Source: Berberis thunbergii
Lineage: Eukaryota > Streptophyta > Magnoliopsida > Ranunculales > Berberidaceae
Direction of reading: 5' to 3'
DNA: 64,000 bases
NCBI GenBank assembly: GCA_003290165.1
Contig: QNQO01007604.1
Coordinates: 1 to 64,000, forward strand
This document shows positions 1 through 12,289 of the stretch, piece after piece (the first letter of the stretch is position 1; each line of letters begins with the position of its first letter). Position numbers and translations under genes: made by a program. The notes beneath the pieces are model-generated. The model ran no database searches. It was not told the DNA's origin and was given only the letters and a program-made list of their open reading frames with translations.

Positions 1-2094
1 TATGGGTATTCCTCCTGCTCAGATGGGCCCGAACATTAGGAGGGTTATGGTTTTCACGTATGCTAGAGCCATCCTTTCTGGTTTTCCTTTAACCGCTAGT
101 ATCTTGCATTATTTGGTGAGGTTTAGAATGAAACCCAACTGCGCATGTTTTGGCAATCTCAATGATGACATCAAAGGTTGGTTGCGGGATTGGTTTTATG
201 CGTCTGTCGACTCTGGCTATTTCAATTTACGTGATCTGCAGATAGTAAGGTATTTCCAAGTTCCTATCAAACGATGAAATCTGCAATTGATCGCTGAAAA
301 ACAGGTTATCAGCGAGTGTTTCCTGACACTTTAGGTAGTTCCCTTGGATGCCTATCTTACTGATGATATGGTGGGGCACAGTGGCTTATACAACATGAAT
401 AAAACCAAGCGGGCTCTGCTAACCAAAAGGCAAGTCGTGGAAATTGTTGCCCATGCTACCGCTGTTGAAGGTGATAACGTTGACGTTGATCAAAAAGTAA
501 GCTCGGTAGTTACAGTGCTTAATGCTCCTATCAGTGGCACTACAGATCCGTCTACCGAGGCTCGTTAGTCCATCAAAATGGTTGTTTCTGACTTCTGACC
601 GTGTTTTGAACAAGAAACAACTCATTGACTTTGCGCGTCATACACTTTTTTACTCGAGTTCTGTCGATAAAGAACCTTTAAGGGAAGATCGTTGTTCTTT
701 GCAAAAGGTAGAAGATATGAAATTGGCTTTGGAAAGGAGTGAGAAAGATACCATTCGCGTTCTGGACGATGGGGAAAATAAGCTCATATTTGCTTATGGT
801 GGTCTTGATGCTACTAAGTGTTCTGATGAGGACCCTCGATCATTAGATGACAAGGTGCTCTAGTTGGTTGTTGTCCAGTCTAAAGAGCTTGGCAATTGAG
901 ATCGAGTTCCCGAGGTGAAGTTTCTTCATTCTTATTATCCTTCTGTTGATGGAGAGGTGGAGATCCCGTCTTCCACAACCTGTTTGGGTTCTTCTGCTCC
1001 CGTTGTGACCACTATTCATTCAGTTTCTATCGAGCAAGGAAAGCGTGATGGAGGTTCTCCCGTCGTTCCTTTTTCTTTCCTGGCTATGGATGGTGATTCC
1101 TCCATACTACCGGATCCTCACATTCTTCATTTGCGGGTTAGTTGGACGGAACCTACTCTTGAAGAGATTCATGTCAAATCGGATGGGAAGTTCTGCTAGT
1201 TTTCCCGTCTTGGCGTGCAAGATGGTGCACGCAAACTGATTAATGAATGGCACAGATGATCGATGGAGAGGCCTTCGATGCCTGTGATGAATCCGAATCT
1301 TTATTTTGAGGATGATGTTAGGCTTGTAATGAACGAGATGACCCATCTTGCTTACCCAGAGGTAATGGGTTTGAATCATCAGGTTAGTCACAATTTTGTG
1401 ATTTCTCTGGAGAGGAAGCTCTCCTTGCTGCTATTGATATTTTCCCATGTTCTTTATCAATATGACGCGTTAAAAGCGTGATGCTCTGAGCGGATTAAAG
1501 CGGCTGAGGTTGCTCAGACTTTGTTGGCCGAGGTGGAGGGTGCACAAGATCGGTATGTGGCCACGCTTGAATCCTTGAGGGCTGACTTAGATGGCATCCA
1601 CGCACGTTTGCAAGATGTGGAGAATGAGCTTTATGCTGAAAATGAGCTTCATGATGAAGTCTCACATGCCATGATAGATCACTCTAAAATTTGCGATATC
1701 ACTGAACAAAGGGTGGAGCAATTACTAGCTTCGCTTGATGACGTTAAGGCTGATTCCTCTGCGATGCTCACTACTACTGAGAGTCAACTCATCGCGGTAA
1801 GAAGTGATCCCACTTCTATTAAGAATAGGTTTCGTGTTATGAAGGTGGTGGATTGGCAGTGCGTTGTTGATGGTCGGACTGAGCTTCTGGATTATATTTA
1901 GGGTCTCGGTGTCATTTTGTCTCAATATCGTCATCTGGTCTATCAGACCTTTCAAGGATGAAGGGGGGCTGAAGACCCTCCGGGTGATCCAATGGCTGAG
2001 AGCTGCCACCTCCTCCTCTTGAAGAAAAAATTATTGTCGATGACCCGGCTCCTACTAATGGTATTGCCGAGGATGTTATAAATCTTTCCCCTTA
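1..2094 (+). pseudogene. Decayed plant 'gypsy-type transposon' gag-like protein with coiled coil
   Basis: Several plus-strand frames follow one another and look like one decayed protein. The first (2-277) has the hydrophobic 'FPLTASILHYLVRF' stretch and a 'KGWLRDWFY' motif, which resembles the putative gypsy-type transposon domain (Transposase_28-like) common in plant genomes. A frame at 1521-1901 is rich in Leu, Glu, Ala and Asp with heptad spacing and should form a long coiled coil, the usual C-terminal part of these proteins. A last short frame ends in 'INLSP' and a TAG near 2094. In-frame stops and frame changes separate the parts, so it is not functional. The 5' end lies outside the window. 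The family assignment is inference from motif resemblance; a decayed host gene is possible. Confidence 0.45.
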
Positions 2095-2485
2095 GTCTTC
2101 TATTGCTACCTTTGTAATATAATAGATTTTGAATGAATGATAAGCGTTTTCTTCTTGTTGGCTTCGTTGTTGTTGTGGCGATTCGTGTTTGAGCTTTGAT
2201 GTTTTGCCGCTATATCCTTATCAGTCATTTGCTGATTTGAATCCTCCTATGCTTTTAGCATGCATGTCTAGACCTCGCATTTGTTGTCTCAGAGATTTTT
2301 TGGAAAACTGTTTTGTTTGCATGTCTTCCACTTTGTTGATCTGGTATGTTAGTTAATCCAAGGTTCTCCTGGACTGTGCTGACTTGCTCCTTCGTTTGTT
2401 TGCTCTGTTCGTTTGATCAATAACAGAGTCTGCCTCATTCGAGTTGGTTTGTTGATTCGATTGTCTCCAAGTTTCTTCTACTTTG
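2095..2485. other. T-rich non-coding stretch after the gag-like pseudogene
   Basis: No coding signal was seen. It is T/C-rich on the plus strand and grades into the tandem repeat that follows; it probably belongs to the 3' part of the same transposon. Confidence 0.3.
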
Positions 2486-2487
2486 TT

Positions 2488-2815
2488 GAATCGTTCGTTC
2501 AACCTTTGCTTTGATAATTCGATGTTTCAATTGACTTGAAGTCATTTTAGTTGACTTGTTCATCTTCGTTAACTCAAAGTTTCAGTCTAATCAAAGTTTT
2601 TACCAGGTTGACTCGTTCGTTCAATTTTTACTTCATTAATTTGATGTTTCAATCGAAATCATTTTAGTTTACTCGTTCATTCAACTTTTACTCCGTTAAT
2701 TCAAGGTTTCAGTCGAATCGAAGTCGTTTTACTTAGTCAACTCGTTCGTCCAACTTTTACTTCATTAACTCGACGTTTCAGTCGACTTGAAGTTGTTTTA
2801 CTTAGTTGACTTGAA
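2488..2815. repeat. Degenerate tandem repeat, unit about 65-75 bp
   Basis: The motif 'ACTCGTTCGTTCAACTTTTA' followed by 'TTCATTAATTCGATGTTTCA' and 'GTCGACTTGAAGTCGTTTTA' recurs about five times (near 2490, 2560, 2610, 2672 and 2740) with substitutions and small indels. It lies just downstream of the gag-like pseudogene and is probably part of that element's untranslated region. Confidence 0.7.
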
Positions 2816-3099
2816 TGTGTTTCTGGGTGATTTTTTCTAGCATCTTTGTCATGTAGTTCATCTTGGCCATGAGCAAGTCCACTAAGGGTTCGTGGCAGCG
2901 GCATCGGATGCTTGGTTGTCTGGGCTACTGCGTGCTGCGAATACTCATTCTTGGGTGCTATTAGTCCGATGATCCGGGTTGGTTCCACTTCGCGAGTTGT
3001 CAATGGGAGAGTTGTCGTGATCATTACTGGATTGAGGATCTGCAGACTGCATCATTTTCTCTCATGGCTCATTGATCTTTTGTTAGGTTATGGTGAGCT

Positions 3100-3420
3100 T
3101 TGTTACTGGGTTTTTTTGTTTTCCAAAAGGAAATTCGTCGTTCCCCACGAATAGAACCAAACTGATGCGACCAAAAATCGCCCTCCTGTGAGTTTGACTT
3201 GCAAAACAATTGTTAGACTGCCAAGAACCACCTTTTTGGTGGCCGAAGGCACTCCGATGCTTATGTCAGTAACTCTGTTGGAAGAAATAAGTAAATTTGG
3301 ACAAAACTCAGTTAAAAGTTGCATACCTGTGTCGAATGTTCTATTTACCTTTTATAATGGTCATGGTTAACTCTCTGTGTGACTTAAGCATGTAAGGCGC
3401 AACAGAAGAAGATGTTTTTT
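3100..3420 (+). mobile_element. Possible terminal or untranslated part of the 5' transposon
   Basis: The stretch around 3140-3190 ('CCCCACGAATAGAACCAAAC' then 'TGATGCGACCAAAAATCGCC') resembles sequence I associate with the ends of plant gypsy-type elements carrying the gag-like domain seen upstream. No matching second terminal repeat lies in the window, so the element boundary cannot be set. Confidence 0.25.
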
Positions 3421-3724
3421 GTAATAGTCTCCTCCTTAATGGAGATGTATTCGTGATGGCGTAACTCCTTCTACGGCTCTTTTTTGGGTGCAACGTTCCT
3501 CTTCTTTATGAGAGAACTTGTGTCGGGCCTGGACTCGGGCTTTGATTCGTTTGGGTCTGGGTTCAGGCCTTGTTTACGTCACCTCATTAACGAACCTCAT
3601 TTGGGCATTTGTAATTGGCTTTATTCTTCTTGGGTTTTACAAGTTGGCCCAATAGGTTGGACGTTATATCGTCATGATGAATCTATGTGCCACGTCTACG
3701 ACCGTGATGATCATAAAACATAAT

Positions 3725-4925
3725 GTTCAATTTTCATATTTACAATCTCGTCGAAATAAGTTTGACACTCATAATTTGTTTTGTGTTGGATAAGCCACTA
3801 TGTAATCATACTTAAATTTTAGTAAAACAAAAAAGGTGTTTCATCAAGACTAAAATTGTTTTAGTTATTAAGCGTAGGGAATACTATAAAATAATAATAA
3901 TTAAATTATAATAAAAATTAAATCATCATCTTTACAACTTTAACGCATTAAGCATATTTTATAGTGCCCAACTCGTGTCCATAGTGGTCGCACGTGAGCC
4001 AAACTATAATTTCGAAAAACTCCGGGAATACAAATATCTATACAACAAAATGCACGATATTTATTCAATTTTTTTTGTCACATATTAATCATTTTTGTCA
4101 CTTTCGATGATGAATAGCGGGTACATTAGAGACCCTAATAAATAATCGTAAAACTAATCATTTTTAATAGTTACGAGTGGTTAATTTTATCCACCATATA
4201 ATCACATTTGATTTTAAAGATTTGAAGTTTATTTAAATATTTAACTTTTATTAAGTTAAAAAAATGAAAAGCAAAAATAACAAGACATTCATAAGGGGCA
4301 TTGGCTTAAAAGGACTCAGTTGGAGTTTTACTGCCAAGCTTCATTTAGTTAAAAGGATCCTACTAAACTAAAAACGTTTTTTTTTATTCGTTTGGGCTCA
4401 AATCGAGTTATCAAATTTTTTGAATTTACACTAGAAACAACGTGTTTAAGTCAAGTGTATTTTGATATGTGATCCTCGGTAAATGAGTTTAGCTAGGCAT
4501 TCAACATTAAATATCTTGATAAATAATATTTTCAGTGTTAAATGGACCAATTCTCTTTAGCAGCTTAGGAAAATGGGCATTATCCAGCCTATGTCACACC
4601 TAAGGTGGGTGCTCGCTCGCTTCACTTCCTCTGCGATTATGATAGAGAAATCTAATCATATATATTTAGTTTGTTTGGTTAAACAATGATAAGAAAAAGT
4701 GTGAATATGTGTGGAGGAAAAATGGATTATGTATTTATTTCTAGAAATTTACTACTCATAACTAAAAAATAAAATGAATATAAATAAATAAAATATTAGA
4801 TTCTTGAAACTCATAAGCTTTGGAATCATCAAGGCTTACTTTAAAACTGTTCAACTTCTTAATTTAACTTCTAACAAAATTGTTCATCAATAAAGAAAAA
4901 ATGCTAATAAAATATCTAACCAGTA
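3725..4925. other. AT-rich intergenic DNA
   Basis: Very AT-rich DNA with short homopolymer runs and no frame resembling a protein family. I see no terminal repeats or RNA gene. Confidence 0.4.
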
Positions 4926-4931
4926 TTTCTC

Positions 4932-5785
4932 ATTTGGCCCCCATTAGTTTATAGCCATTTCTATTTGGTCCCCATTAGTTTTTTTTTAACCTACTCTAAC
5001 ATCCATGACTGTGTGTTCAACTACAGTGACTAACAAATTTCATCAAATTTTAAAAAAAGAGCAACTTTCCCTGCATGTGTTTGCACATGTTTTTATTTTT
5101 ATTTTTACTAAAATCATGTTTCTTGATGATTATGTTTGATCCAACGGCTAGGAATAGCATTTGAATATATTTTTAAATTGATGTGATTTTAGTAAAACGT
5201 GCATATGATTTAGGTTTTTATATAACTTTTAATTTGCACCCATTGTCTTTATTAAAAAAATTTAATAATAGATCTATTTGCCTAGTCGTTGGATCAAACA
5301 TGATCATCAAACAACGTGATTTATGTGACTTTAGTAAAACATGTGCTTATGATTTAGGTATGTGTATAATTGTTAATTGGCACCCATCTTCTTTGTTTAA
5401 AAATTAAAATAAAATAAAAAAGATTCAAATGTTATTTTCTAGTCGTTGGATTAAATATAATCATCAAGCAACATTATTTATGTGGTTTTAGCAAAATGTG
5501 TTTATATGAATTAGGTTTGTATATAACTTTTTAATTGACACCCATCTTCTTTGTTAAAAAATTAAAATAAAAAAAGATTCAAATGTTATTTTCTTAGTCA
5601 TTGGATCAAACATGATCATCAAACAACATGATTTATGTGATTTTATTAAAAACATGTACAAAACACACACATAGTAAGTTGGTATTTTTGAAAAATTTTG
5701 ATGGAGTTTGTTAGTTAATGTAGTTGAACACACAATCATTGGTGTTAGACTAAAATACAAAAATTAATGAGGGCCAAATAACCTT
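4932..5785. mobile_element. Foldback-type element with about 90-bp inverted ends
   Basis: The left end (about 4965-5057, containing GTGTGTTCAACTACAGTGAC) is the inverted complement of the right end (about 5690-5785, containing AGTTGAACACACAATCATTG) over roughly 90 bases with scattered mismatches. The outer motif ATTTGGYCCYCATTARTTTT is doubled on the left side (4932 and 4966). Between the arms lie tandem repeats rather than a gene. This architecture fits a non-autonomous foldback DNA transposon. No clean target duplication was found, so the superfamily is open. Confidence 0.65.
5125..5650. repeat. About 157-bp tandem repeats inside the foldback element
   Basis: The block 'CGTTGGATCAAACATGATCA' followed by 'TCAAACAACGTGATTTATGT' and a 'GCACCCATCTTCTTTGTT' segment recurs at about 5287, 5444 and 5599, with a partial, more divergent unit around 5130-5260. 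Spacing is about 155-157 bp. Units differ by substitutions and short A-run indels, so the array is not freshly amplified. Confidence 0.7.
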
Positions 5786-6104
5786 TATTTTTGGGAAGAT
5801 ATTTTTCACAATGGAATCAAATATGTGAGATTTTGGGTAAGTATTTACATCATCTTCTTCTGAAAAAATGATTTCATGAAAATAATGAGTCAACCCTTTA
5901 TTGCTATGCACATTTGGGTCATCGTTGGTGTTGAAATAATTAAATTATTCAACATTATTGATTAACTTTCTATAGAAGTTATACTAATTTATATCATCTC
6001 TCAACTAAAGATAGACTTTACACATTAGTTTCGATGGATATATGGATTTTTGAAAAGTTAATTGCATGAAATTTTAATTTTTTATAATATATATATATTT
6101 TATG

Positions 6105-6223
6105 AAAGGCAAGCAGGGTTTTTTTATAGGATCCCAGAACCCATAAAGATGCCGCAAGCTGGGTTTGAACCCATGACCTAGTGGTACCATCCGCCAAGCT
6201 CTAACCGTTGAGCTGTCATGCCA
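6105..6223 (-). mobile_element. tRNA-derived SINE
   Basis: On the minus strand the sequence starts tRNA-like (GGCATGACAGCTCAACGG, an A-box-like promoter near 6207-6220). About 35 bases further comes a perfect B box, GGTTCAAACCC (6161-6171). A non-tRNA body follows that ends in CCTGCTTGCCTTTC and an AT-repeat tail near 6080-6105. The body would not fold as a complete tRNA, so this is a retroposed SINE, not a tRNA gene. The 3' motif CTTGCCTTT is shared with the SINE at 41235. Confidence 0.7.
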
Positions 6224-6229
6224 TATGCA

Positions 6230-7265
6230 ACATTGAGATAGTGATTTCCATTTCTTCTTCAAGTGCAACGTTTCTAAACATGTTTGGAATGCACATCAGT
6301 GCTCCCAATCATATGGGGTATATGATTAGTCTATAATCTGATAAGGAAGTGACAAAATTCCTATGGAAATTGGAAGTTCAACTCCATCTCCCAATAAGTT
6401 ACATTATATGATTATAACCGACAACCTCCATTTTGGATGACATCTAGAATGAAAGAAATATGCTAGTTTTTTCACAATATAAAATTTTAACTATTAGGCA
6501 GTTGGGTGTTTTTGTCCTTGTTGGTTCATCAAAGGGATTGAACAACTCAATCATAAATGGCACAAAGCTAACTCTTATCTCAAAATATGTGATTAGAAAT
6601 AAATTATTTTAAGAAGAAAGTTATACACGCTTATTTCATATAGCTAGAAATTTCAAGATAAGTTGGTTTTTTTTTAGAATAACCTCATTGTCAGTAGATC
6701 ATCATCTCGAAAAATCACATATCAAATCTAGGTCTTGAAAAAGCATGGTTGAGAATAGGGCACAAATAAAGAATAAAGACTATGACGGACAAGTTTATTA
6801 TAACATGTAGTATAAGGTTCTTTTCCCTTGGGTCACCTTGTGGCATCTACAATTATCAAATATTTATCTTATTATTTAGCGACCTTGAACATAACCCCCA
6901 AGTTTTAAATAACAAGTTTCATAAATGAAGTTAGATTTGTCTCTCCTTTTATTTATTTATTCTTTCAAACATCTTAATTTTGTCTAGGGAAAACTATATT
7001 CAGTTTATAGTTTCACTTCTTTTTTTCACACTTTGCTCAATTCCGTTTGATGTTGTAAGCATGCAAGCATAGGTCTTCTAAACCCCAAGTAATTCTCTCA
7101 AAAAATTAAATTTAAAAGCCAACCCCGTCATTGCTATGCTAGAATATGTAGGTTAGTTCCTACAATAGTTTTTGCATTCAAATATACATTCTCCTATTAC
7201 GGTGGACATGTAGGGACCAATAGTTGTCCACCGCTGCACATGTGATTGACATTCTTAATGGCAAC
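6230..7265. other. AT-rich intergenic DNA
   Basis: No frame, RNA gene or paired repeat could be supported in this stretch. Confidence 0.4.
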
Positions 7266-7268
7266 TGA

Positions 7269-7571
7269 CACTACACCAAATTTGCATTTTTGTAACAACC
7301 TCCAAAACAGTAACATTTTTTAACTATAACAATTCACAAAACAATTTTACATATTTTCACAAAGACATACAATAATTGTATCACCATGAATAGTATAGTC
7401 CTACAAGTGATACTATTCGGTGATCTAATTTATTATATTACTTTTTTTGGATAACTGTTTTTCATTTTTTTTTTAACTAAATTTAGTTTGATTTGAAATT
7501 ATTGATAGTTGTAACAGCTCAAAAATGTTACTATGTTTGAGAGTTGTTACAAATATTGTCAATTTGGTGTA
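7269..7571. mobile_element. CACTA-type MITE
   Basis: The left end reads CACTACACCAAATTTGCA and then TTTTTGTAACAACC. The right end read inverted is TACACCAAATTGACAATA and then TTTGTAACAACTC. Terminal and subterminal 'GTAACA' motifs match the better preserved copy at 31230-31538. The last bases of the right end have decayed (GGTGTAACA instead of GGTGTAGTG), and no 3-bp target duplication is visible. There is no coding capacity. Confidence 0.65.
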
Positions 7572-7574
7572 ACA

Positions 7575-10480
7575 ATCATAGTAATTAATCAATCTAATTG
7601 ACCAAAGGGCAATCATCCAATTCCATATGAAATTTGGATCCAAATAATTCCTTGGTTGGGGTTGTTTGCTTTCAAATTGGCATTCATTAATTGAGATTGA
7701 AATCTTGTGACATAATCGTGGCATATGAATTTATAAGATATGGAGATATTAAATGCTAAAAACATGCTTGAGGTTGAATTTGTGCATCTAAGTAGGCCGA
7801 TTGATGTACACACTTCATTTAATTAAAGCTGTTGGTAGTTAGGATATACAAAATGTAAAAACCTATAAGAAATCCTAGTTGGGGGAGGGGACCAATATTT
7901 GGTCAATTAGTCTTCATGGAAGGCAAGAAAGTAATACCTTTTGGTAGACTTCTTCACTGCAAATGAGTTGCTGGTGTATCTAATTTTCAATTTTTTTCTT
8001 CCATTAGGGTTTGGTGGTTGTTTTTCCTCAATCTAAATAAATTGCTTTAGGGGTCAATTTTTTTTTTGATTAGAATAAATTGCTTTAGGGGTCAAAAAAA
8101 AAATCAAAAAGAAGGGAAATAAGGTGGCTCGGATTGTCACTTACGTGATTAATCAAACATCAAAGATTGCTTTCTAACTGACTTTATAACAGTTTTCATT
8201 CCAATCAACATAATCTAAATTACAAATTTACAAATTTTTTCTTTAAATAATGGATTTAGAAGAAATTGGCAAATAGATACTGAAACATCAAAATTCGCAA
8301 AAAGAAGGCATATCATTGGCTTGATGAAGTCTTTGGAAGAAAAATCTTCGATAAACACATACTTAGAGGAAGTCAATAGTATTGGTAAACCAAAGCTTAA
8401 CTCTCTCCACATTATACAACAGATTCCCAAGAAAACGCCAACAACCAAAACTTCATACAATGCACCACACATTTAGTTGCTCATCAAATTCAAGTGCACG
8501 TACTGCTAGGTAGATAGATGCACCCAACACAACACAAGAAACTCTGCAACTTAAAAACAAACATTTCTATTGTGTTTAAGCACTAAAGCAATCAACACAA
8601 CAGTAACACGAGCAACTACACATCATTTTTTGGTCATTGAGTAGATTTGTCAACCTTTCTACCCATAAAATAGACAAAGGTCATTGTCCATGTTAGATAC
8701 ATGGTGGTGTATTATGTCCAAGATAAAAGCGTCAAGTGTAAATTCAAGTAGGGACCAGGCATGTGGATGAATTTTGTATATGGATTCAGTTTTCAGTAGC
8801 ATTGGCATATGGTTCCAGTTATATGCATGTATCTGCTCCAAACCGTATCATTGTCAGTCCTACTAACAAGACATTTATAATTTTTTTATTGGGCATGTTT
8901 ATCATTTTGTAATATTTATGTAATGATATTTAGGATTGAAGAACATTATCGTGTTGAAACTATCTATTTTATCCAAATTTCAGTACAACATTTTTGTAAA
9001 CATATAAGATTTATATGGGTGCCGTTCCCATCTTGAAAAATCTGAACCCCAATTTTGTGGAAACTGAGTTCCCTCATGAACGTTGGGGTTCGAATTAACA
9101 ATGAAAAGGTTTAGAGGTTATGTATGATGACTTGAAATCTCTTTATGGTATTGTGAGAAGACAAAATAAGTATAAGAAAAAATCCAAGGGATAAAAGATA
9201 AAAGGCATAAAGCAATAGAAACGATGAAGAGATAGATAATAGAAAGATGAAGATAGTAGATAACATCATAACAGAACACGAGCAGGCACAAGGTTTTTGC
9301 AGGTTGCATTGAATTACAAGAACTCCGCCACCTAATTCGGTTATCACAAAACAAAAATTGTCATTATTTTCGTTATTTATTTTTGTCATATATTCCCTTG
9401 AAAGTGTGTTTAAACAAACAAAAACAAAATCAATAATGGGTTTGGATAAGATTTCCCTTGTAGTACTAGTGCAAAATGGAACTTTGCAGGTTTTTGGTGT
9501 AGTTCAAAACCATTCCAATATTTGAAGCAATCAACCCTAAAGCCCACCCCATCAGGTTAAGTTGATGTACATTGCTTGGATTATCGCATTGGCGCGTGGC
9601 TGAATGTGCAGTCACCTGTCAATATGCCAATGAACATACACTCCTGTTATGTTTAAGGAAAACATTGTTTGGCTGATTGTTACCATCACCCAGGATTGAG
9701 ACACTGTTGGCATTTAACATATTGTCACTGGAATAGATTTTATTTGATCAGGAATTGACATTTCATTAGCCTTTTGCTACATTGGGCATCAATCTCATTA
9801 GACTGCATATCCCACTTAGGTCAGAAGCTGTTTCAAATGGCAAGGCACTATCATTGGGAATAGGGAGAAAAGCATTTAGATACTTCATAACTCAAAATAA
9901 AATAAGAGATTCAATTTTTAAGGTACTTTAGAGTTTGAACGGACATAATGGAGATCAACGGGGTGGGGGGCCTGAAGATTACCGAATGTATCCTTAAAGC
10001 CAATGGTAAAAAAGCAACGGATTTTCCCTAATGGCTCGCCAACAATGTTCAAGGCGGGAGACAATAGCAAATTAATTGAACTGCAAAATTCTTACAAAGC
10101 AACTATAAGTTTCATAAATGCCTGACAGTGGATGATTCTTAGCATAGACATCCAAAACAAAACTCCATCCAAAATATTATCAAATTTTAAATCAGATAAA
10201 ATCATACCGAGCCTGCTAAAGTGTGTGAAACATAATGACAAAACTTCCGAAATATAGGACCATAAAAACATAACCTATAAGCTCAAAGATGTCCATGTCA
10301 AAATTATGGAGCGGACCCCCGCCAAAAGTTGACAACTTAGACCCAAGCCTAAGAAACAAACAAAAACCTTGAGCAGTTCCTACAGTATATCCTTGCTCTA
10401 TGATATACAAAAAAGGTGCTACGTTGGAGAACAAAACTTGTTCCAGCACTTTGTTGTCAAGGAAGAGTGCTTTCGATATT
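7575..10480. other. Non-coding AT-rich DNA downstream of the GRWD1 pseudogene
   Basis: Only short unconvincing frames occur. At 8037-8096 the block AAATTGCTTTAGGGGTCAA is duplicated around a T-run. No protein family was recognised, and no RNA gene or paired repeats were seen. Confidence 0.35.
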
Positions 10481-10484
10481 GAGG

Positions 10485-10969
10485 GCATCAAGATGTTGAA
10501 ACCATCTGAAGCAGTTGATATAGTCATCCCTGGGATTTGAGTATGCCAGTGTAGTTCATTAGAACTTGGAAGTAAGTGAAAGATGGGCTGGTAGTTCTAC
10601 AAGTTAAGTTATTTACCTGATGAACAAAAGCAGTTGAGGTGGCAGATCTACTGGGGCACTCACCTGCTCTTTGGTTTTGAGCTTTGAATTCAGCTTCTTC
10701 CTAGTCTTTCTCTAGTGACAGGTCCCAGATCCAGGAAGTCATTGGAAACAAAAGATTTAATTCCATTAGAAAATAATACCTCAACCCTTATTGTTGGTTT
10801 TAATAATATTAACACGTAGGAGAAATCAGAAAAATCTAGATGTAGAGGTTTCCTTAGGTCAGCGGATTGTCTGATGATGAAACTGCCAATGTGGAAGCTT
10901 CATGTGGACTCCATTCAATGGAAGTGATAGGATGTTTATGATATTCAAATGTGCCATGCGTGAATTGCT
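10485..10969 (-). pseudogene. GRWD1: GRWD1-like WD-repeat protein, C-terminal exons (pseudogene)
   Basis: Three exon-like blocks match the C-terminal WD40 part of glutamate-rich WD repeat protein 1 (plant At2g19540-like), a nuclear/nucleolar factor in ribosome assembly and histone binding. Block 10858-10969 reads FEYHKHPITSIEWSPHEAS. Block 10617-10740 reads IWDLSLEKD then an in-frame stop, EEAEFKAQ, and a shifted frame ending in FVHQ before a GT splice donor. Block 10485-10562 reads ELHWHTQIPGMTISTASDGF and NILMP. In the blade the Asp of the usual WD motif is kept. The stop and frameshift make a functional product unlikely. The rest of the gene is 11-15 kb away at 22475-26262, beyond several inserted elements. 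Confidence 0.85.
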
Positions 10970-11929
10970 CTGCATACAAAATGAATCCAAGGATAATAAG
11001 CATCATGACAATATAAAATATCCATTGGAGGAAGCTAGATTACTTTGGTAATTTGCAAATGAGAGAAACCCCAGAATAATCAGTGTTATAAATAGCTTTT
11101 AGAAATCTGAAAGAGGGCCTTTCAGTCCCTTAGTAATTAATTGAAACTAATTTACATAACGGAGACAAAAAGGAGTTATATGGTTGAACGATAAAAATAA
11201 TATGACAAGTAAATTGATGAAGCACCATAGAATAAGCACAAAGACCAGACAGCAACAAAATAACATTGTCACGATGGCAAGCTCAACTGCAGTCTGATTA
11301 AGAAAATGAACCCCAAATGTATCAATCAATATTAGCGTATTTTGTTAGTAGGTAAGGACTGCTAATTACCCAGATGCTTTTTCTAATACCAAAGACTACC
11401 TCATACAAGAAATGGTCCGGAAAAAAAAACCCACTGATGGTAGGAAACGGTGTAGGTGATGATAGCACAAGCAAAAGAAAAATGTGACCAGCCACATTTC
11501 AAACAAATCATGGATTTGAATTATTAGGTAAGGAGGTCTAGTAGGGGTGGGCAACAATCCTGGTCCCGACTTGGTTCGTACCGGACCGTATGGTCCATAC
11601 CCGGGATAAAAAACGGTTTCAAGCATTTTAGTTCCGGACCGTTCTTGTTCGTCCCGATACTGTAGATACCTTTCAAACCCCCAAATTCAGTCCAACTCCA
11701 AACCCTCATATCTAAAGACCAACCCTCACAAAAACAAAAAATCACCAATCCGTTTAGAGAGCCAGACCCCTAACGCCAGTGGAGGTTCTCTGGCACATTT
11801 TCAAGAGAGAGAGAGAGGAAAGTAAAAAAAAAAAAAAGTGAACTGCTGAAGTTAACGGTCTAGTAACGGAGGTTTGCTCTCTCTAGTAAAAAAAAAACAT
11901 ATTGAAAAAAAGGAGCTAAAAAGAAATCG

Positions 11930-12280
11930 AAAAAAGGAACTTCACACTTCGTCTCCAAAAGCAAACCTTGAAGCTCTATGACACTCTTCCTCTCCAAAAG
12001 CCAGACCTTGAAGCTCTATCTCCCTTGAAGCTAGGGTTTCATCTCTCTTCATGACGAAGAAATCTTCAAGGACACCACAACACAACATCTCAAAGGTTTC
12101 GACTGAAGAGAAGAATCCTCGAGGTGAAACCTCTTCTTCTTTGAAGAGAAAACAGTGAAAAAGCAAAAGAGTACAAATCTAGGGTTTCGATTGAGAAGGG
12201 TTTCATCGTCTAGGGTTTCAACCGAGATCTAGGGTTCGATTTTGCCCAACTCTCTCCGGTAACACCCTTCTTCTCCCCAT
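11930..12280. other. hAT interior with CTAGGGTTT-rich leader-like sequence
   Basis: Inside the large hAT, a 40-bp block (CCTTGAAGCTCTAT core) is duplicated at about 11965 and 12008. The motif CTAGGGTTT or AGGGTTTC occurs repeatedly up to 12235. Such motifs are frequent in plant 5' leaders of housekeeping genes, so this could be a captured or ancestral leader; no attached coding frame was found. Confidence 0.35.
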
Positions 12281-12289
12281 CTCACATTC

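Noticed and set aside
6161..6223. tRNA gene
   Set aside because: A and B boxes are present, but the sequence does not complete a tRNA fold and has a SINE body and tail.
8215..8472. 85-codon minus-strand hydrophobic frame
   Set aside because: No family resemblance, no splice or promoter context; probably chance in AT-rich DNA.
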